Assembly: GCA_965279135.1 (NCBI GenBank)
Contig: OZ257133.1
Coordinates: 2,294,001-2,358,000, forward strand
DNA length: 64,000 nucleotides
From: Croceimicrobium sp965279135
Lineage (GTDB): Bacteria > Bacteroidota > Bacteroidia > Flavobacteriales > Schleiferiaceae
Direction: 5' to 3'
Below the pieces are notes generated by a model. It was not told the DNA's origin and ran no database searches. It saw only the letters and a program-made list of their open reading frames with translations. Below are positions 51,446 to 59,970 of this stretch, piece by piece. Positions within the stretch are counted from its first letter, which is position 1, and every line of letters starts with the position of its first letter. The translations under genes and the position numbers were made by a program.

Positions 51446-51949
51446 ATGAACATTACCCTCATTGTTGCCATGGCTCGAAACCGAGTTATTGGCAAAGACA
51501 ACCAGTTGATTTGGCATTTCCCTGATGACTTAAAGCGATTTAAGAAACTTACTTCCGGACACCATGTAATTATGGGACGAAAGACCTATGAAAGCATGAA
51601 TCGGCCTTTACCGAACCGCATAAACATAGTTATTACCCGACAGGAAGGATATACTGCCAAAGGCTGCCTTATTGCTAACAGTATAGAGTCGGCACTAGAT
51701 ATGGTTAAGGATGATGATCAACCCTTTATCATTGGGGGCGCGGAAATCTATAAGCTTGGTTTAGACCTGGCCAAAACGCTGGAGCTTACCCTAATTGATG
51801 CTGAATATGAAGGTGATACCCAATTCCCCGAATTTGATACGAATCATTGGAAACTAGCGAGGGGCGAACAAAAAGAGGCGGACGATAATCACGCCCACCC
51901 CTATGAGTTCTTAACTTATAAAAATATTAAGGCTAGCTTACAGCCTTAA
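51446..51949 (+). CDS. folA: dihydrofolate reductase
   Basis: A 167-residue DHFR from the ATG at 51446. It reduces dihydrofolate with NADPH. Motifs: ITLIVAMARNRVIGKDNQLI, WHFPDDLKRFKKLTSGHHVI with the acidic residue in PDD, MGRKTYESMNRPLPNRINIV and FIIGGAEIYKLGLDLA. An upstream in-frame extension would overlap the TonB-like gene and was rejected. Its end overlaps the convergent clpX by 17 bases. Confidence 0.93.
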   Translation: MNITLIVAMARNRVIGKDNQLIWHFPDDLKRFKKLTSGHHVIMGRKTYESMNRPLPNRINIVITRQEGYTAKGCLIANSIESALDMVKDDDQPFIIGGAEIYKLGLDLAKTLELTLIDAEYEGDTQFPEFDTNHWKLARGEQKEADDNHAHPYEFLTYKNIKASLQP

Positions 51950-53189
51950 GTGCATTCATTGACATCTTATCGATACGCTCTTTGGCATAGGCTTCATCAA
52001 CAACCAATTGATGATTGTCTTCAACCTCACCGGGTAACTCAAACATGGCATCGGTGAGAATGGTCTCAATAATAGACCGTAAACCACGTGCCCCTAGTTT
52101 GAACTCCATGGCTTTGTCTACTACGTAGTCAATCGCCCCTTCCTGGAAATCCAGTTCAATGTTATCCATTTTGAGCAATTCCTCATATTGCTTTATTATA
52201 GCATTCTTAGGCTCCGTTAAAATTTGTTTTAAAGCGGAAGCATCCAGAGGATTCAAATGGGTTAGTACAGGTATACGCCCAATCAATTCCGGAATCAAGC
52301 CAAAGCTTTTCAAATCCTGGGGCGCTACATATTGTAACATATTGTTACGGTCCAGAGCTTCGCGATCTTTTGAAGAGTGGAAACCTACGGATTGAGTGTT
52401 TAAGCGATTTGCAATATTGCGTTGAATACCATCAAATGCTCCTCCGGCAACGAAAAGGATGTTGCGTGTATCTACCTCGATAAACTTCTGATCCGGATGC
52501 TTGCGACCACCCTGTGGAGGGACGTTCACTTTGGTGCCTTCCAAGAGTTTTAGAAGCGCTTGTTGAACTCCTTCACCACTTACATCACGAGTTATTGAAG
52601 GATTGTCACTTTTGCGAGCGATTTTGTCAATTTCATCTATGAAAATGATGCCACGCTCGGCCGCTTTCTGATCGTAGTTAGCCGCTTGTAATAGGCGTGT
52701 AAGAATGCTCTCTACATCCTCACCCACATAACCGGCTTCGGTAAGTACCGTTGCGTCTACAATGGTGAAGGGAACATTGAGCATTTTAGCAATGGTACGG
52801 GCTAAAAGGGTTTTACCGGTTCCCGTTTCACCTACCATCATAATGTTGGACTTATCAATCTCGATAGCGTCCTCTTTAAGCTCATTGCCTTCAGAACTCA
52901 ATCTTTTGTAGTGATTATATACTGCTACGGAAAGAATCCTTTTGGCTTCATCCTGACCAATTACATATTGATCCAGGAACTTTTTAATCTCTCTAGGTTT
53001 AACAATGCGCATGGATCGTCCGAGCTCTTTGCGCTCCTTCATGTCCATCTCCTCTACCACAATGCCATATGCCTGGCGAATACAGTGGTCGCATATATGT
53101 CCATTTATACCCGCGATAAGAACATTGGTGTCCTTTTTCTCACGACCACAAAATGAACAACTTAAACTCTCTTTACTACTCGAACTCAT
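51933..53189 (-). CDS. clpX: ATP-dependent Clp protease ATP-binding subunit ClpX
   Basis: About 418 residues. ClpX unfolds substrates and feeds them to ClpP. The N-terminal zinc-binding domain has the four cysteines (CSFCGREKK ... HICDHC), then Walker A GETGTGKTLLARTIAK, Walker B IIFIDEIDKIARK, pore loop in AGYVGED and the RGLRSIIE sensor-2 helix. The start was set at the ATG at 53189 (MSSSSKESLSC); an earlier TTG is open but less likely. Has its own -7 box upstream, so it is not solely dependent on clpP transcription. Confidence 0.93.
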   Translation of the reverse strand: MSSSSKESLSCSFCGREKKDTNVLIAGINGHICDHCIRQAYGIVVEEMDMKERKELGRSMRIVKPREIKKFLDQYVIGQDEAKRILSVAVYNHYKRLSSEGNELKEDAIEIDKSNIMMVGETGTGKTLLARTIAKMLNVPFTIVDATVLTEAGYVGEDVESILTRLLQAANYDQKAAERGIIFIDEIDKIARKSDNPSITRDVSGEGVQQALLKLLEGTKVNVPPQGGRKHPDQKFIEVDTRNILFVAGGAFDGIQRNIANRLNTQSVGFHSSKDREALDRNNMLQYVAPQDLKSFGLIPELIGRIPVLTHLNPLDASALKQILTEPKNAIIKQYEELLKMDNIELDFQEGAIDYVVDKAMEFKLGARGLRSIIETILTDAMFELPGEVEDNHQLVVDEAYAKERIDKMSMNALKAVS

Positions 53190-53204
53190 ATAATTAATCT
53201 GGTG

Positions 53205-53212
53205 CAAAAATA
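53205..53212 (-). promoter_or_regulatory. candidate -7 box of clpX
   Basis: TATTTTTG on the minus strand fits TAnnTTTG and is 15 bases upstream of the clpX ATG. It sits immediately downstream of the hairpin at 53215-53246. Confidence 0.45.
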
Positions 53213-53214
53213 CA

Positions 53215-53246
53215 GAATCCGTCTCAGAGCGACCTGAAACGGATTC
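53215..53246. other. strong hairpin between clpP and clpX
   Basis: Arms GAATCCGTCTCAGA (53215-53228) and CCTGAAACGGATTC (53233-53246) pair over 14 positions with two wobbles and a 4-base loop. It could end clpP transcripts, protect their 3' end, or bind a regulator at the clpX promoter; no clear T-run follows. Confidence 0.6.
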
Positions 53247-53277
53247 ATTTTGAATAGCTCTCGCTGTGCTAACGTTC

Positions 53278-53952
53278 TTAAGCTGGATTTCGTTTGGTAT
53301 CCAAAACTTCGTCGATCATACCATAATCTTTAGCCTCCACAGCATTCATCCAGTAGTCGCGATCGGAGTCTTTTTCAACTTTCTCAAACTCCTGACGGCT
53401 GTGACTTGCAATGATGCGGTAAAGCTCTTCTTTCATCTTAAGTACTTCTTTTACCGCGATCTCCATGTCGCTAGCCTGACCCTGAGCACCACTCATTGGC
53501 TGGTGAATCATCACTCTACTGTGTTTCAAGGCAGAACGCTTGCCATCAGCACCGGCACATAATAATACCGCACCCATCGATGCTGCCATACCGGTACAGA
53601 TCGTTGCAACATCTGGTTTTACTAATTGCATGGTATCATAAATCCCTAAACCAGCATAAACTGATCCTCCAGGACTATTGAGGTAAATCTGAATGTCCTT
53701 GCTGGAATCTGCTGACTCTAAAAAGAGCAGCTGTGCCTGAACGATGTTTGCTACCTGATCGTTAATCCCGGTTCCCAAAAAGATGATACGATCCATCATT
53801 AAACGGGAAAAAACGTCCATCTGGGCAACGTTCATCTGGCGTTCCTCAATAATGTAGGGGGTTAATGAGGACTGTAAATAATCTCCAACGTGCATGGAGT
53901 TGAGGCCGCGATCCTTCACGGCATATTGCATAAATTCTTTTCCGAAATCCAT
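53278..53952 (-). CDS. clpP: ATP-dependent Clp protease proteolytic subunit ClpP
   Basis: A 224-residue serine peptidase forming the 14-mer chamber. Catalytic triad visible: Ser125 in CTGMAASMGAVLLCAG, His150 in RVMIHQPMSGAQG and Asp199 in DSDRDYWMNA. Near-normal length with a slightly longer N-terminus (the first 30 residues may be a propeptide). Together with tig upstream and clpX downstream it forms the conserved tig-clpP-clpX cluster. Confidence 0.95.
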   Translation of the reverse strand: MDFGKEFMQYAVKDRGLNSMHVGDYLQSSLTPYIIEERQMNVAQMDVFSRLMMDRIIFLGTGINDQVANIVQAQLLFLESADSSKDIQIYLNSPGGSVYAGLGIYDTMQLVKPDVATICTGMAASMGAVLLCAGADGKRSALKHSRVMIHQPMSGAQGQASDMEIAVKEVLKMKEELYRIIASHSRQEFEKVEKDSDRDYWMNAVEAKDYGMIDEVLDTKRNPA

Positions 53953-53982
53953 TTAATATTCTTTTGTGCGTTTAATATTAAC

Positions 53983-54015
53983 AAAAAAAGGCCCGACAAT
54001 GATCGAGCCCTTTTT
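53983..54015 (-). terminator. terminator of trigger factor gene
   Basis: Minus-strand hairpin GGGCTCGA-TCATTG-TCGGGCC followed by seven T, located between tig and clpP. Confidence 0.65.
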
Positions 54016-54037
54016 AGTTTCCTGACAGTATTTCAGT

Positions 54038-55378
54038 TTAGTTCTTACTTACAGCTTTTATAAACTCCTCATAAGTAACTTCCTTTTCTTCAAGCTTGAA
54101 AGTATTCTTGAAATACTCCATTAGCTTTTGTTGGAATAACTGATCATTAATCCTTTGCGCTTCATCACGGTTACCAAGCACATTGTGAGCAATTTTATCC
54201 AGGTCAAGACCTTCCGGCATCTGACCATATTGGGCCATTTGCTGCAATACGATCTGCTTGGTGAACTCTACCAGTTCTTCATGCTCTACTTTAATCTCAT
54301 TCTCGCGGATTACACGATTTTCAATGATTTGCCAACGCATATCTTCCTTCATCTGTGGAAACTTCTCTTCGATTTCCTCTGAAGACATTGGCTCTTCCGT
54401 TGCGGTGGTCATCCACTTCTTTAAAAAGGTTTCAGGAAGTTCAAATTTCAGTTTGCCCAGCAATTTGTCGCGTACGTCCTGATAGAATTTCCGATCTGAA
54501 TCTCCTACGAAAACTCTTTCGGCATCTTCCTTAATCTTGTTGCGGAACTCCTCTTCCGAAGCTATTGCACCTTCACCAAAGATTTTGTCAAAAAGGTCCT
54601 GGTTTAATTCCGCTGGATCCAATTTGCTAAGCTCCTTCAATTCGACCTCGAAACGATAGCTGGATCCTTCTAATACTTCCTCTTCAACCTGCAAAACACC
54701 TGCTAGTCGGAAATCATCTTTGAATGACTTCTTGTCTAAGATGAAATTATCTCCAACTTTCTTTCCTACAACTTCTTTCTGAGCTTTATCGGTAAGAGCA
54801 TCAAGAGCGATGGTGCTTTCCACGGAAATACCATTTTCAACTGCTACTCCTTTTTTATCAACCTCAGTAAAGCTTCCTTTCAAAATGGCATTCTCTTCAA
54901 CTACTTCAGGATAAGACATGCTTCCGTACCGACGAGCATAATCGTTTATGTATCGATCTACCATCTCAGTATCTGCCACAACTTTATGATAGTCAATTTT
55001 GGTGCGAGCATTTAGCTTCAATTCAAATTCTGGAGCTAGACCCAATTCGTAATCAAAAGAAAAATCATTTTGAGCGTCCCAGTCAATATCATTCTGCTCC
55101 ACTGGCATCGGATTACCTAGAATATCAAGCTTTTCTTCCTGGATGTGATCATAAACTGCATGTTGAAGAATATGATTAACCTCTTCAATCAAAACAGACT
55201 TTCCAAACTGCTTTTTGATCAATCCGGCTGGCACATGTCCAGGACGAAAGCCTGGAATATTGGCTTGTTTGCGGTAATCTTTTAACTTCTTATCAACTTT
55301 TTCCTTGTAATCAGATTCTTCAATAGCCACGGTTAATACCGCATTCAGATCATCCAATTTTTGAACACTAACCTTCAT
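54038..55378 (-). CDS. tig: trigger factor (ribosome-associated chaperone)
   Basis: A 446-residue trigger factor. The ribosome-docking motif is NIPGFRPGHVPAGLIKKQFG (G-F-R-x-G-x-x-P). The middle PPIase-like domain (about 150-240) is divergent, as is usual in Bacteroidota. The C-terminal substrate-cradle part is helix-rich, ending EKEVTYEEFIKAVSKN. It shields nascent chains on the ribosome. ATG at 55378; the upstream -7 box TACTTTTG is at 55417. Confidence 0.9.
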   Translation of the reverse strand: MKVSVQKLDDLNAVLTVAIEESDYKEKVDKKLKDYRKQANIPGFRPGHVPAGLIKKQFGKSVLIEEVNHILQHAVYDHIQEEKLDILGNPMPVEQNDIDWDAQNDFSFDYELGLAPEFELKLNARTKIDYHKVVADTEMVDRYINDYARRYGSMSYPEVVEENAILKGSFTEVDKKGVAVENGISVESTIALDALTDKAQKEVVGKKVGDNFILDKKSFKDDFRLAGVLQVEEEVLEGSSYRFEVELKELSKLDPAELNQDLFDKIFGEGAIASEEEFRNKIKEDAERVFVGDSDRKFYQDVRDKLLGKLKFELPETFLKKWMTTATEEPMSSEEIEEKFPQMKEDMRWQIIENRVIRENEIKVEHEELVEFTKQIVLQQMAQYGQMPEGLDLDKIAHNVLGNRDEAQRINDQLFQQKLMEYFKNTFKLEEKEVTYEEFIKAVSKN

Positions 55379-55416
55379 ATATTCAGTCTATTCTGTAATT
55401 TCTTAAAAAGGGAGCG

Positions 55417-55424
55417 CAAAAGTA
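55417..55424 (-). promoter_or_regulatory. -7 box of tig
   Basis: TACTTTTG on the minus strand, 38 bases upstream of the ATG. The -33 region has only a partial TTTC. Confidence 0.5.
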
Positions 55425-55578
55425 TTGATTATTCCCCATTTGGAAAATGCAATTGCAGGGCAATCTTTTTAATAGCTTTAGCTTAGTAAAATCGAGGGCT
55501 AGTAAGGCCCTAAAAAATTAATTGTTCTATTTTTACAACAAATTGATACGAAAGGATTTACATTAACTCCCTTACTTC

Positions 55579-56742
55579 ATGAAAAAGATTACCAGCCTCC
55601 TTATCCTCAGTTTCCTTGCATGCATCTCTCTGAATGCTCAGAATAAGTTCTCTGCGAACGTGGAAATCGGCCTAGGAATTCCCTTTGTTGAGTTAAACCA
55701 GAATAGCTACGCGGGCTACAAGCCAAACCTCGGTTTTAATGCCGGAATTGGATATCAGTTCGATAAGGCCTCACGCTTACGCGGCGATTTAATGGGAGGT
55801 CAGTTTAACGGAAACAATAGTACTTCTTACTTCCAATCTCAATCTTATGAAGGAAGTGTTTCCTATGAGTACAACCTTCTACATTTATTTGGTCCGGTAA
55901 GTACCAACTTTAAATTAAACGCTAGAGCTGGATTAGGCGCCGGAATAATGAATGCCTACCTCTATGATATTAATACGCGGGAACGGATAAGAGAAGTACC
56001 AAATCCCGGGACAGGAAATGCATTTTCAATTCAAACTTTTGTGCTGCTTGGTGCCAATGCTGGTATCCCTCTTAATGAAAAGATGGATCTAAATATTGGA
56101 TATGCACATCGCGTACTCTTCTTCCAACCTTGGGTTGATGCTTTTAACCCTGAGTCCTTTGATACCTATGGATACGTAACTGCAGGTTTAACTTTCTTCT
56201 TAAAATCTGATAAGGATCCTAATAAGATTGAAGTTGACGAGAAACGCTACAAAGCGCTGCAGCTGAAAGCTGATAGCAGCGATTCCTTCGCAAATCGTTT
56301 AAACCGCAGTACCGAAAAGGTTGCTCGTTTAGAGATGAGTAATCAGGAAAAAGATATGCAATTGGAGATGTTGCGCTCCGAAGTAGATAGTTTAAAAGCT
56401 AATCCTGTTGTCGTAACGAAAGAAGTTAAGCCCGGTAGAGGTGAAAACCTTGTTGTTAGAGGCGGCGAAAGTGGTGGATCTGACGAAGGCACTGCTATGG
56501 GCGATGCGGATTTAGGTCCTGAGCGCTACCGTGTGATTGTAGTTTCTTCTCCTTCAAGATCTGGAGCTCAACGCTTCATTGATCGGACGAAGTTGGATAC
56601 AGACGAAATGATGATTGCTTATATAGAGCGTTTAGATACCTATCGGGTAATCTATAAATCATCCGACTCTATTGAGGGGGCGCGCAAAGCTCGTTCGGAA
56701 GCACGTAAGTACTATTCCGATGCATGGATCGCTCGATTCTAA
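55579..56742 (+). CDS. outer-membrane beta-barrel protein with SPOR domain
   Basis: A 387-residue exported protein (signal about 1-20, ending SLNAQ). An outer-membrane barrel covers about 22-215 (NVEIGLGIPFVELNQNSYAG, GFNAGIGYQFDKASRLRGDL). A short coiled coil (LEMSNQEKDMQLEMLRSEVD) follows, then a C-terminal SPOR domain at about 310-387 (YRVIVVSSPSRSGAQRFIDR, YRVIYKSSDSIEGARKARSE). SPOR domains bind denuded peptidoglycan at division sites, so it probably links outer membrane and wall. Own terminator downstream. Confidence 0.82.
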   Translation: MKKITSLLILSFLACISLNAQNKFSANVEIGLGIPFVELNQNSYAGYKPNLGFNAGIGYQFDKASRLRGDLMGGQFNGNNSTSYFQSQSYEGSVSYEYNLLHLFGPVSTNFKLNARAGLGAGIMNAYLYDINTRERIREVPNPGTGNAFSIQTFVLLGANAGIPLNEKMDLNIGYAHRVLFFQPWVDAFNPESFDTYGYVTAGLTFFLKSDKDPNKIEVDEKRYKALQLKADSSDSFANRLNRSTEKVARLEMSNQEKDMQLEMLRSEVDSLKANPVVVTKEVKPGRGENLVVRGGESGGSDEGTAMGDADLGPERYRVIVVSSPSRSGAQRFIDRTKLDTDEMMIAYIERLDTYRVIYKSSDSIEGARKARSEARKYYSDAWIARF

Positions 56743-56761
56743 GCAAGGAAAAAAAATTAGA

Positions 56762-56787
56762 AGGCTCCCAAATGGGGGCCTTTTTTT
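56762..56787 (+). terminator. terminator of the SPOR-domain gene
   Basis: AGGCTCCC-AAAT-GGGGGCCT followed by seven T. Confidence 0.85.
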
Positions 56788-56817
56788 GTTTTAAAGAGAA
56801 GCCTTTACCTTTGCATT

Positions 56818-57246
56818 GTGATTTGGCACCGCCTCATATCTATTCTTCTTGCCCCCATCCTTCTCTGGGCGAGTATGGGCTTTAGTATCAGCAGACACTA
56901 TTGCCTGGGAATGCTTATTGAAGAAGAATTCTATCAAAGCATCCCTTCCTGTGAGGAAGATAAATGTTGTGGAGATAGTAAATCTACCGATAGCTCCTGT
57001 TACAGCGATATTGGTTGTTGCAAGGATGTTTGGATTCAAGTAGATCAGGTAAAGACCCTAACCTTAATCGAAGTTCAGGACAATCTTAGAATTCCGATCG
57101 AAGAGGAATTACCTTTTACAAGTGCTATTCCAAGTACACCCCCCACACCAAAAAAAGACATTTTAAGCCCGCCCAGTTCAGGCCCTCCAGATCATCAACC
57201 CCTTCATGGGAATTATCTGGTTGAACTGCAGCGCTTCTTGATTTAG
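56818..57246 (+). CDS. HYC_CC_PP-type small cysteine-rich protein
   Basis: A 142-residue protein, apparently starting with GTG (no ATG before the signal segment). A hydrophobic N-terminus is followed by SISRHYCLGML, then CEEDKCCGDS and DIGCCKDVW, with a proline-rich stretch STPPTPKKDILSPPSSGPP near the end. This order of HYC, CC pairs and PP is that of a small Bacteroidota family that I know under this name. Such genes regularly lie next to a heavy-metal-associated protein and a TonB-dependent receptor, exactly as here, so a role in metal (probably copper) handling is likely. Confidence 0.75.
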   Translation: MIWHRLISILLAPILLWASMGFSISRHYCLGMLIEEEFYQSIPSCEEDKCCGDSKSTDSSCYSDIGCCKDVWIQVDQVKTLTLIEVQDNLRIPIEEELPFTSAIPSTPPTPKKDILSPPSSGPPDHQPLHGNYLVELQRFLI

Positions 57247-57298
57247 GACCAAGGAATACCTCGCGTAATCTCCTTTAGTCTAATTAAAATCCTAAATC

Positions 57299-57661
57299 AT
57301 GAAAAAATTCATTCTACCCCTGGTTCTGTTAATGACTTCTAACCATTTCTTAAAGGCCCAATCACTTAGCGACACCACTATGATTGTAAATGGTGTTTGT
57401 ATGATGTGTGAAGATATTATAGAAAAAGCCGCAAAAATTGAAGGCGTCTCCCTTGCTGATTGGGAGTTAGATAACCTCACACTGACCTTAAAGTATGATC
57501 CTCAAAAGGTAAGCCTGGAAGACATAAACAAATCCATAGTTGCTTCTGGTTATGATACTGAATTTCAGACTGCATCAGATTCGGCTTACTATAAACTAGA
57601 TCCCTGTTGTTATTACCGAGACCCTAATAACAGCCATAAGAAACATAAGAAGCACAAGTAG
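57299..57661 (+). CDS. secreted heavy-metal-associated (HMA) domain protein
   Basis: A 120-residue exported protein (signal about 1-20, ending LKAQ). The HMA fold reads IVNGVCMMCEDIIEKAAKIE, then LKYDPQKVSLEDINKSIVAS. The metal motif is CMMC in the position of M-x-C-x-x-C, suited to copper(I). The C-terminus has a Cys-Cys pair and ends in an alternating His-Lys run (SHKKHKKHK), likely extra metal ligands. Probably a periplasmic metallochaperone passing metal to or from the receptor encoded two bases further on. Confidence 0.85.
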   Translation: MKKFILPLVLLMTSNHFLKAQSLSDTTMIVNGVCMMCEDIIEKAAKIEGVSLADWELDNLTLTLKYDPQKVSLEDINKSIVASGYDTEFQTASDSAYYKLDPCCYYRDPNNSHKKHKKHK

Positions 57662-57663
57662 AC

Positions 57664-59928
57664 ATGCAGTTGAAAGTTTTCTTATGCGGCGTGCTCATAT
57701 TAATGTGCGCCTCATCTTCCTGGGCTCAAATTCAAGGTCATGTTTACCTTTTTGAAGATGAAAAAAAGAGTCCTGCCGTTATGGCGGAGGTTTATTGGGA
57801 AGGAAGTGAAGTGGGCACTACCACGGATGAAAGTGGATACTTTGAAATTGAAAAGGTCTCTGGTTATAATCGTCTGATTGCTTCCTACACTGGTTTTGAG
57901 AGCCAGTCCAAAATGATCATCTCCCGCAAGGGTACCACTGATTTTATACTTCTGCCGGCGGCAACAACTTTGAAAGATGTTACCGTTACCGGTGAAGCCG
58001 AAGCCACAATTATTAGAGCCAAGGCTACCGGCCTACATTATGAAATCGGAACAAAGGAATTGCGTAAGGCTGCTTGCTGCAACTTATCAGAAAGCTTTGA
58101 AACCAATGCAAGCATAGACGTATCCTTTAGTGATGGAATAACCGGGACCAAACAAATCGAAATGCTTGGCTTAGCGGGAAAATATGCTCTTATTCAAAGA
58201 GAGAATATTCCCTTTGCCCGCGGTTTGAACAGCCGACATGGCATGTCTCATGTTCCCGGACCATTTATTCAAAGCATCCAATTAACCAAAGGACTGAGCT
58301 CTGTTATTAATGGGGCCGAGAGTATCACCGGACAAATCAATGTTGAGTACTTCAAACCTGAAAATGCGCCTCGTTTATTGATCAATGCCTACGGCAATGC
58401 CGGTGGGCGAAGTGAGGTAAATGCATTAATCCGCAGTGGGTGGAAAGATCCTGCCAAGGCCGAAAATGCTACTCTACTTCATTTTAGCACCATTCCCTTC
58501 GCTCAAGATCGAAACAATGACGGATTCGCTGATATCACCACCGGAAGGCAATTAAATGCAATGCATAGAGGACACTACCGCATCGGGGAAAATTGGGAGG
58601 GCCAATACGGTGCAGTGATCGTTGATGATGCGCAAAATGGTGGTCAGTTAGGTAGCATAAACGATGAAGACCCTAATGACTGGGGTTTTCAAAGCAGAGA
58701 GCAGCGCTATGAGGTATTTGGAAAGAATGGATATGTATTCCCGGATCAAGAATTAAGGAACCTTGGTATTATTTACAGCGCAAGCCACCAAATAGTAGAA
58801 AACGACTTTGGAAATATTGTAACAGGCCATGAATTAGAATCAAGTCAAAGTAATTTTTACTTGAATACTATTTTCCATGACTTTATGGGCTCCTTAGAGC
58901 ATCAATTTAAGACGGGATTTTCTTTAAACATTGACGATGTTCGAGAGCTAGCCAGACTCTTTCCAGGACCTTTTGGACCAGGTCCACCCTCTGTTAACAT
59001 TTACTTTAATGAGAGAACTGAAATTGTTCCTGGAGCTTACTATGAATACAGCTATTTACCCTCTGATGATTTTAGCTTGGTAGCCGGGATAAGAGGAGAT
59101 TATAACAGTCTTTTCGAACGTCTCTATTGGAGTCCCCGCGTTCAGGCGCGTTATCAGATTCACCCGAACACGACCTTTAGAATTAGTGGCGGAAGGGGTC
59201 AAAGAACTCCAAATCGAGTGATGGAAAATGCCAGTGCTTTTGCATCAAAACGCGAAGTAGTGTTTAGAGATTATTTCTTACTTCCCGAAATCGCCTGGAA
59301 CAGCGGATTCAGCTGGAGCCAAAACTTCATTATTAAGGACAAGGTGCTCCGTTGGAACACGGATGTATTCTACACCTGGTTCGAATCGAAGGTAGTTCTG
59401 GATTTAGACTTTGAACCAATAACAGCACTGATCCTTAATCGAAGGGGATCCAACTCATTGTCGATACTTAGTCAATTTGATTTCAGTCCTTCTGAGAAGC
59501 TGGATTTGCGACTAGCCTACAAGTATCTCAATAGCCAGGAAAACTTCTTGGAAGGCTTTAATTATAACTACCAAATTCCTTTGCATCGCGCATTCTTTAA
59601 CGCCTCGTATGAAATTGGTGAATCCTGGAAAGTAGACGCCACCCTTAATTTGTTTGGCAGGAAAAGATTACCGATAACGGAGCTTAATCCTGATGAATTT
59701 AAACAACCAGGTTGGTCGCCTATTTTCTCCACCTTTAATACTCAAGTTAATTATAGTCTGAACAAATTTGAATTCTTTATTGGTGCAGATAATCTTTTTG
59801 ATTTCAGACAAGATCAACCAATTGTAAGTGCGGATAACCCTGGCAACCCGTTCTTCGACAGTAACTTTATTTGGGGACCAATTTTTGGCCGGAATATTTA
59901 TGTAGGGCTCTATTATACCCTACCCTGA
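57664..59928 (+). CDS. TonB-dependent receptor (probable copper receptor)
   Basis: A 754-residue outer-membrane receptor. Signal peptide about 1-21 (ending SSWAQ), carboxypeptidase-D-like domain about 22-100 (IQGHVYLFEDEKKSPAVMAE), plug domain about 110-230 (LGLAGKYALIQRENIPFARG, SVINGAESITGQINVEYFKP) and a 22-strand barrel ending in an aromatic GLYYTLP. ACCNLSESF at the start of the plug is a cysteine pair not typical of siderophore receptors. Together with the HMA and cysteine-rich neighbours this points to copper or another soft metal; the substrate is inference. Confidence 0.85.
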   Translation: MQLKVFLCGVLILMCASSSWAQIQGHVYLFEDEKKSPAVMAEVYWEGSEVGTTTDESGYFEIEKVSGYNRLIASYTGFESQSKMIISRKGTTDFILLPAATTLKDVTVTGEAEATIIRAKATGLHYEIGTKELRKAACCNLSESFETNASIDVSFSDGITGTKQIEMLGLAGKYALIQRENIPFARGLNSRHGMSHVPGPFIQSIQLTKGLSSVINGAESITGQINVEYFKPENAPRLLINAYGNAGGRSEVNALIRSGWKDPAKAENATLLHFSTIPFAQDRNNDGFADITTGRQLNAMHRGHYRIGENWEGQYGAVIVDDAQNGGQLGSINDEDPNDWGFQSREQRYEVFGKNGYVFPDQELRNLGIIYSASHQIVENDFGNIVTGHELESSQSNFYLNTIFHDFMGSLEHQFKTGFSLNIDDVRELARLFPGPFGPGPPSVNIYFNERTEIVPGAYYEYSYLPSDDFSLVAGIRGDYNSLFERLYWSPRVQARYQIHPNTTFRISGGRGQRTPNRVMENASAFASKREVVFRDYFLLPEIAWNSGFSWSQNFIIKDKVLRWNTDVFYTWFESKVVLDLDFEPITALILNRRGSNSLSILSQFDFSPSEKLDLRLAYKYLNSQENFLEGFNYNYQIPLHRAFFNASYEIGESWKVDATLNLFGRKRLPITELNPDEFKQPGWSPIFSTFNTQVNYSLNKFEFFIGADNLFDFRQDQPIVSADNPGNPFFDSNFIWGPIFGRNIYVGLYYTLP

Positions 59929-59939
59929 TAAGCATTGAA

Positions 59940-59970
59940 CCCTGGCAGAGCTATTCTGTCAGGGCTTTCT
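59940..59970 (+). terminator. terminator of the receptor operon
   Basis: Stem CCCTGGCAGA-GCTATT-CTGTCAGGG followed by CTTTCT; weak T-run. Confidence 0.5.
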
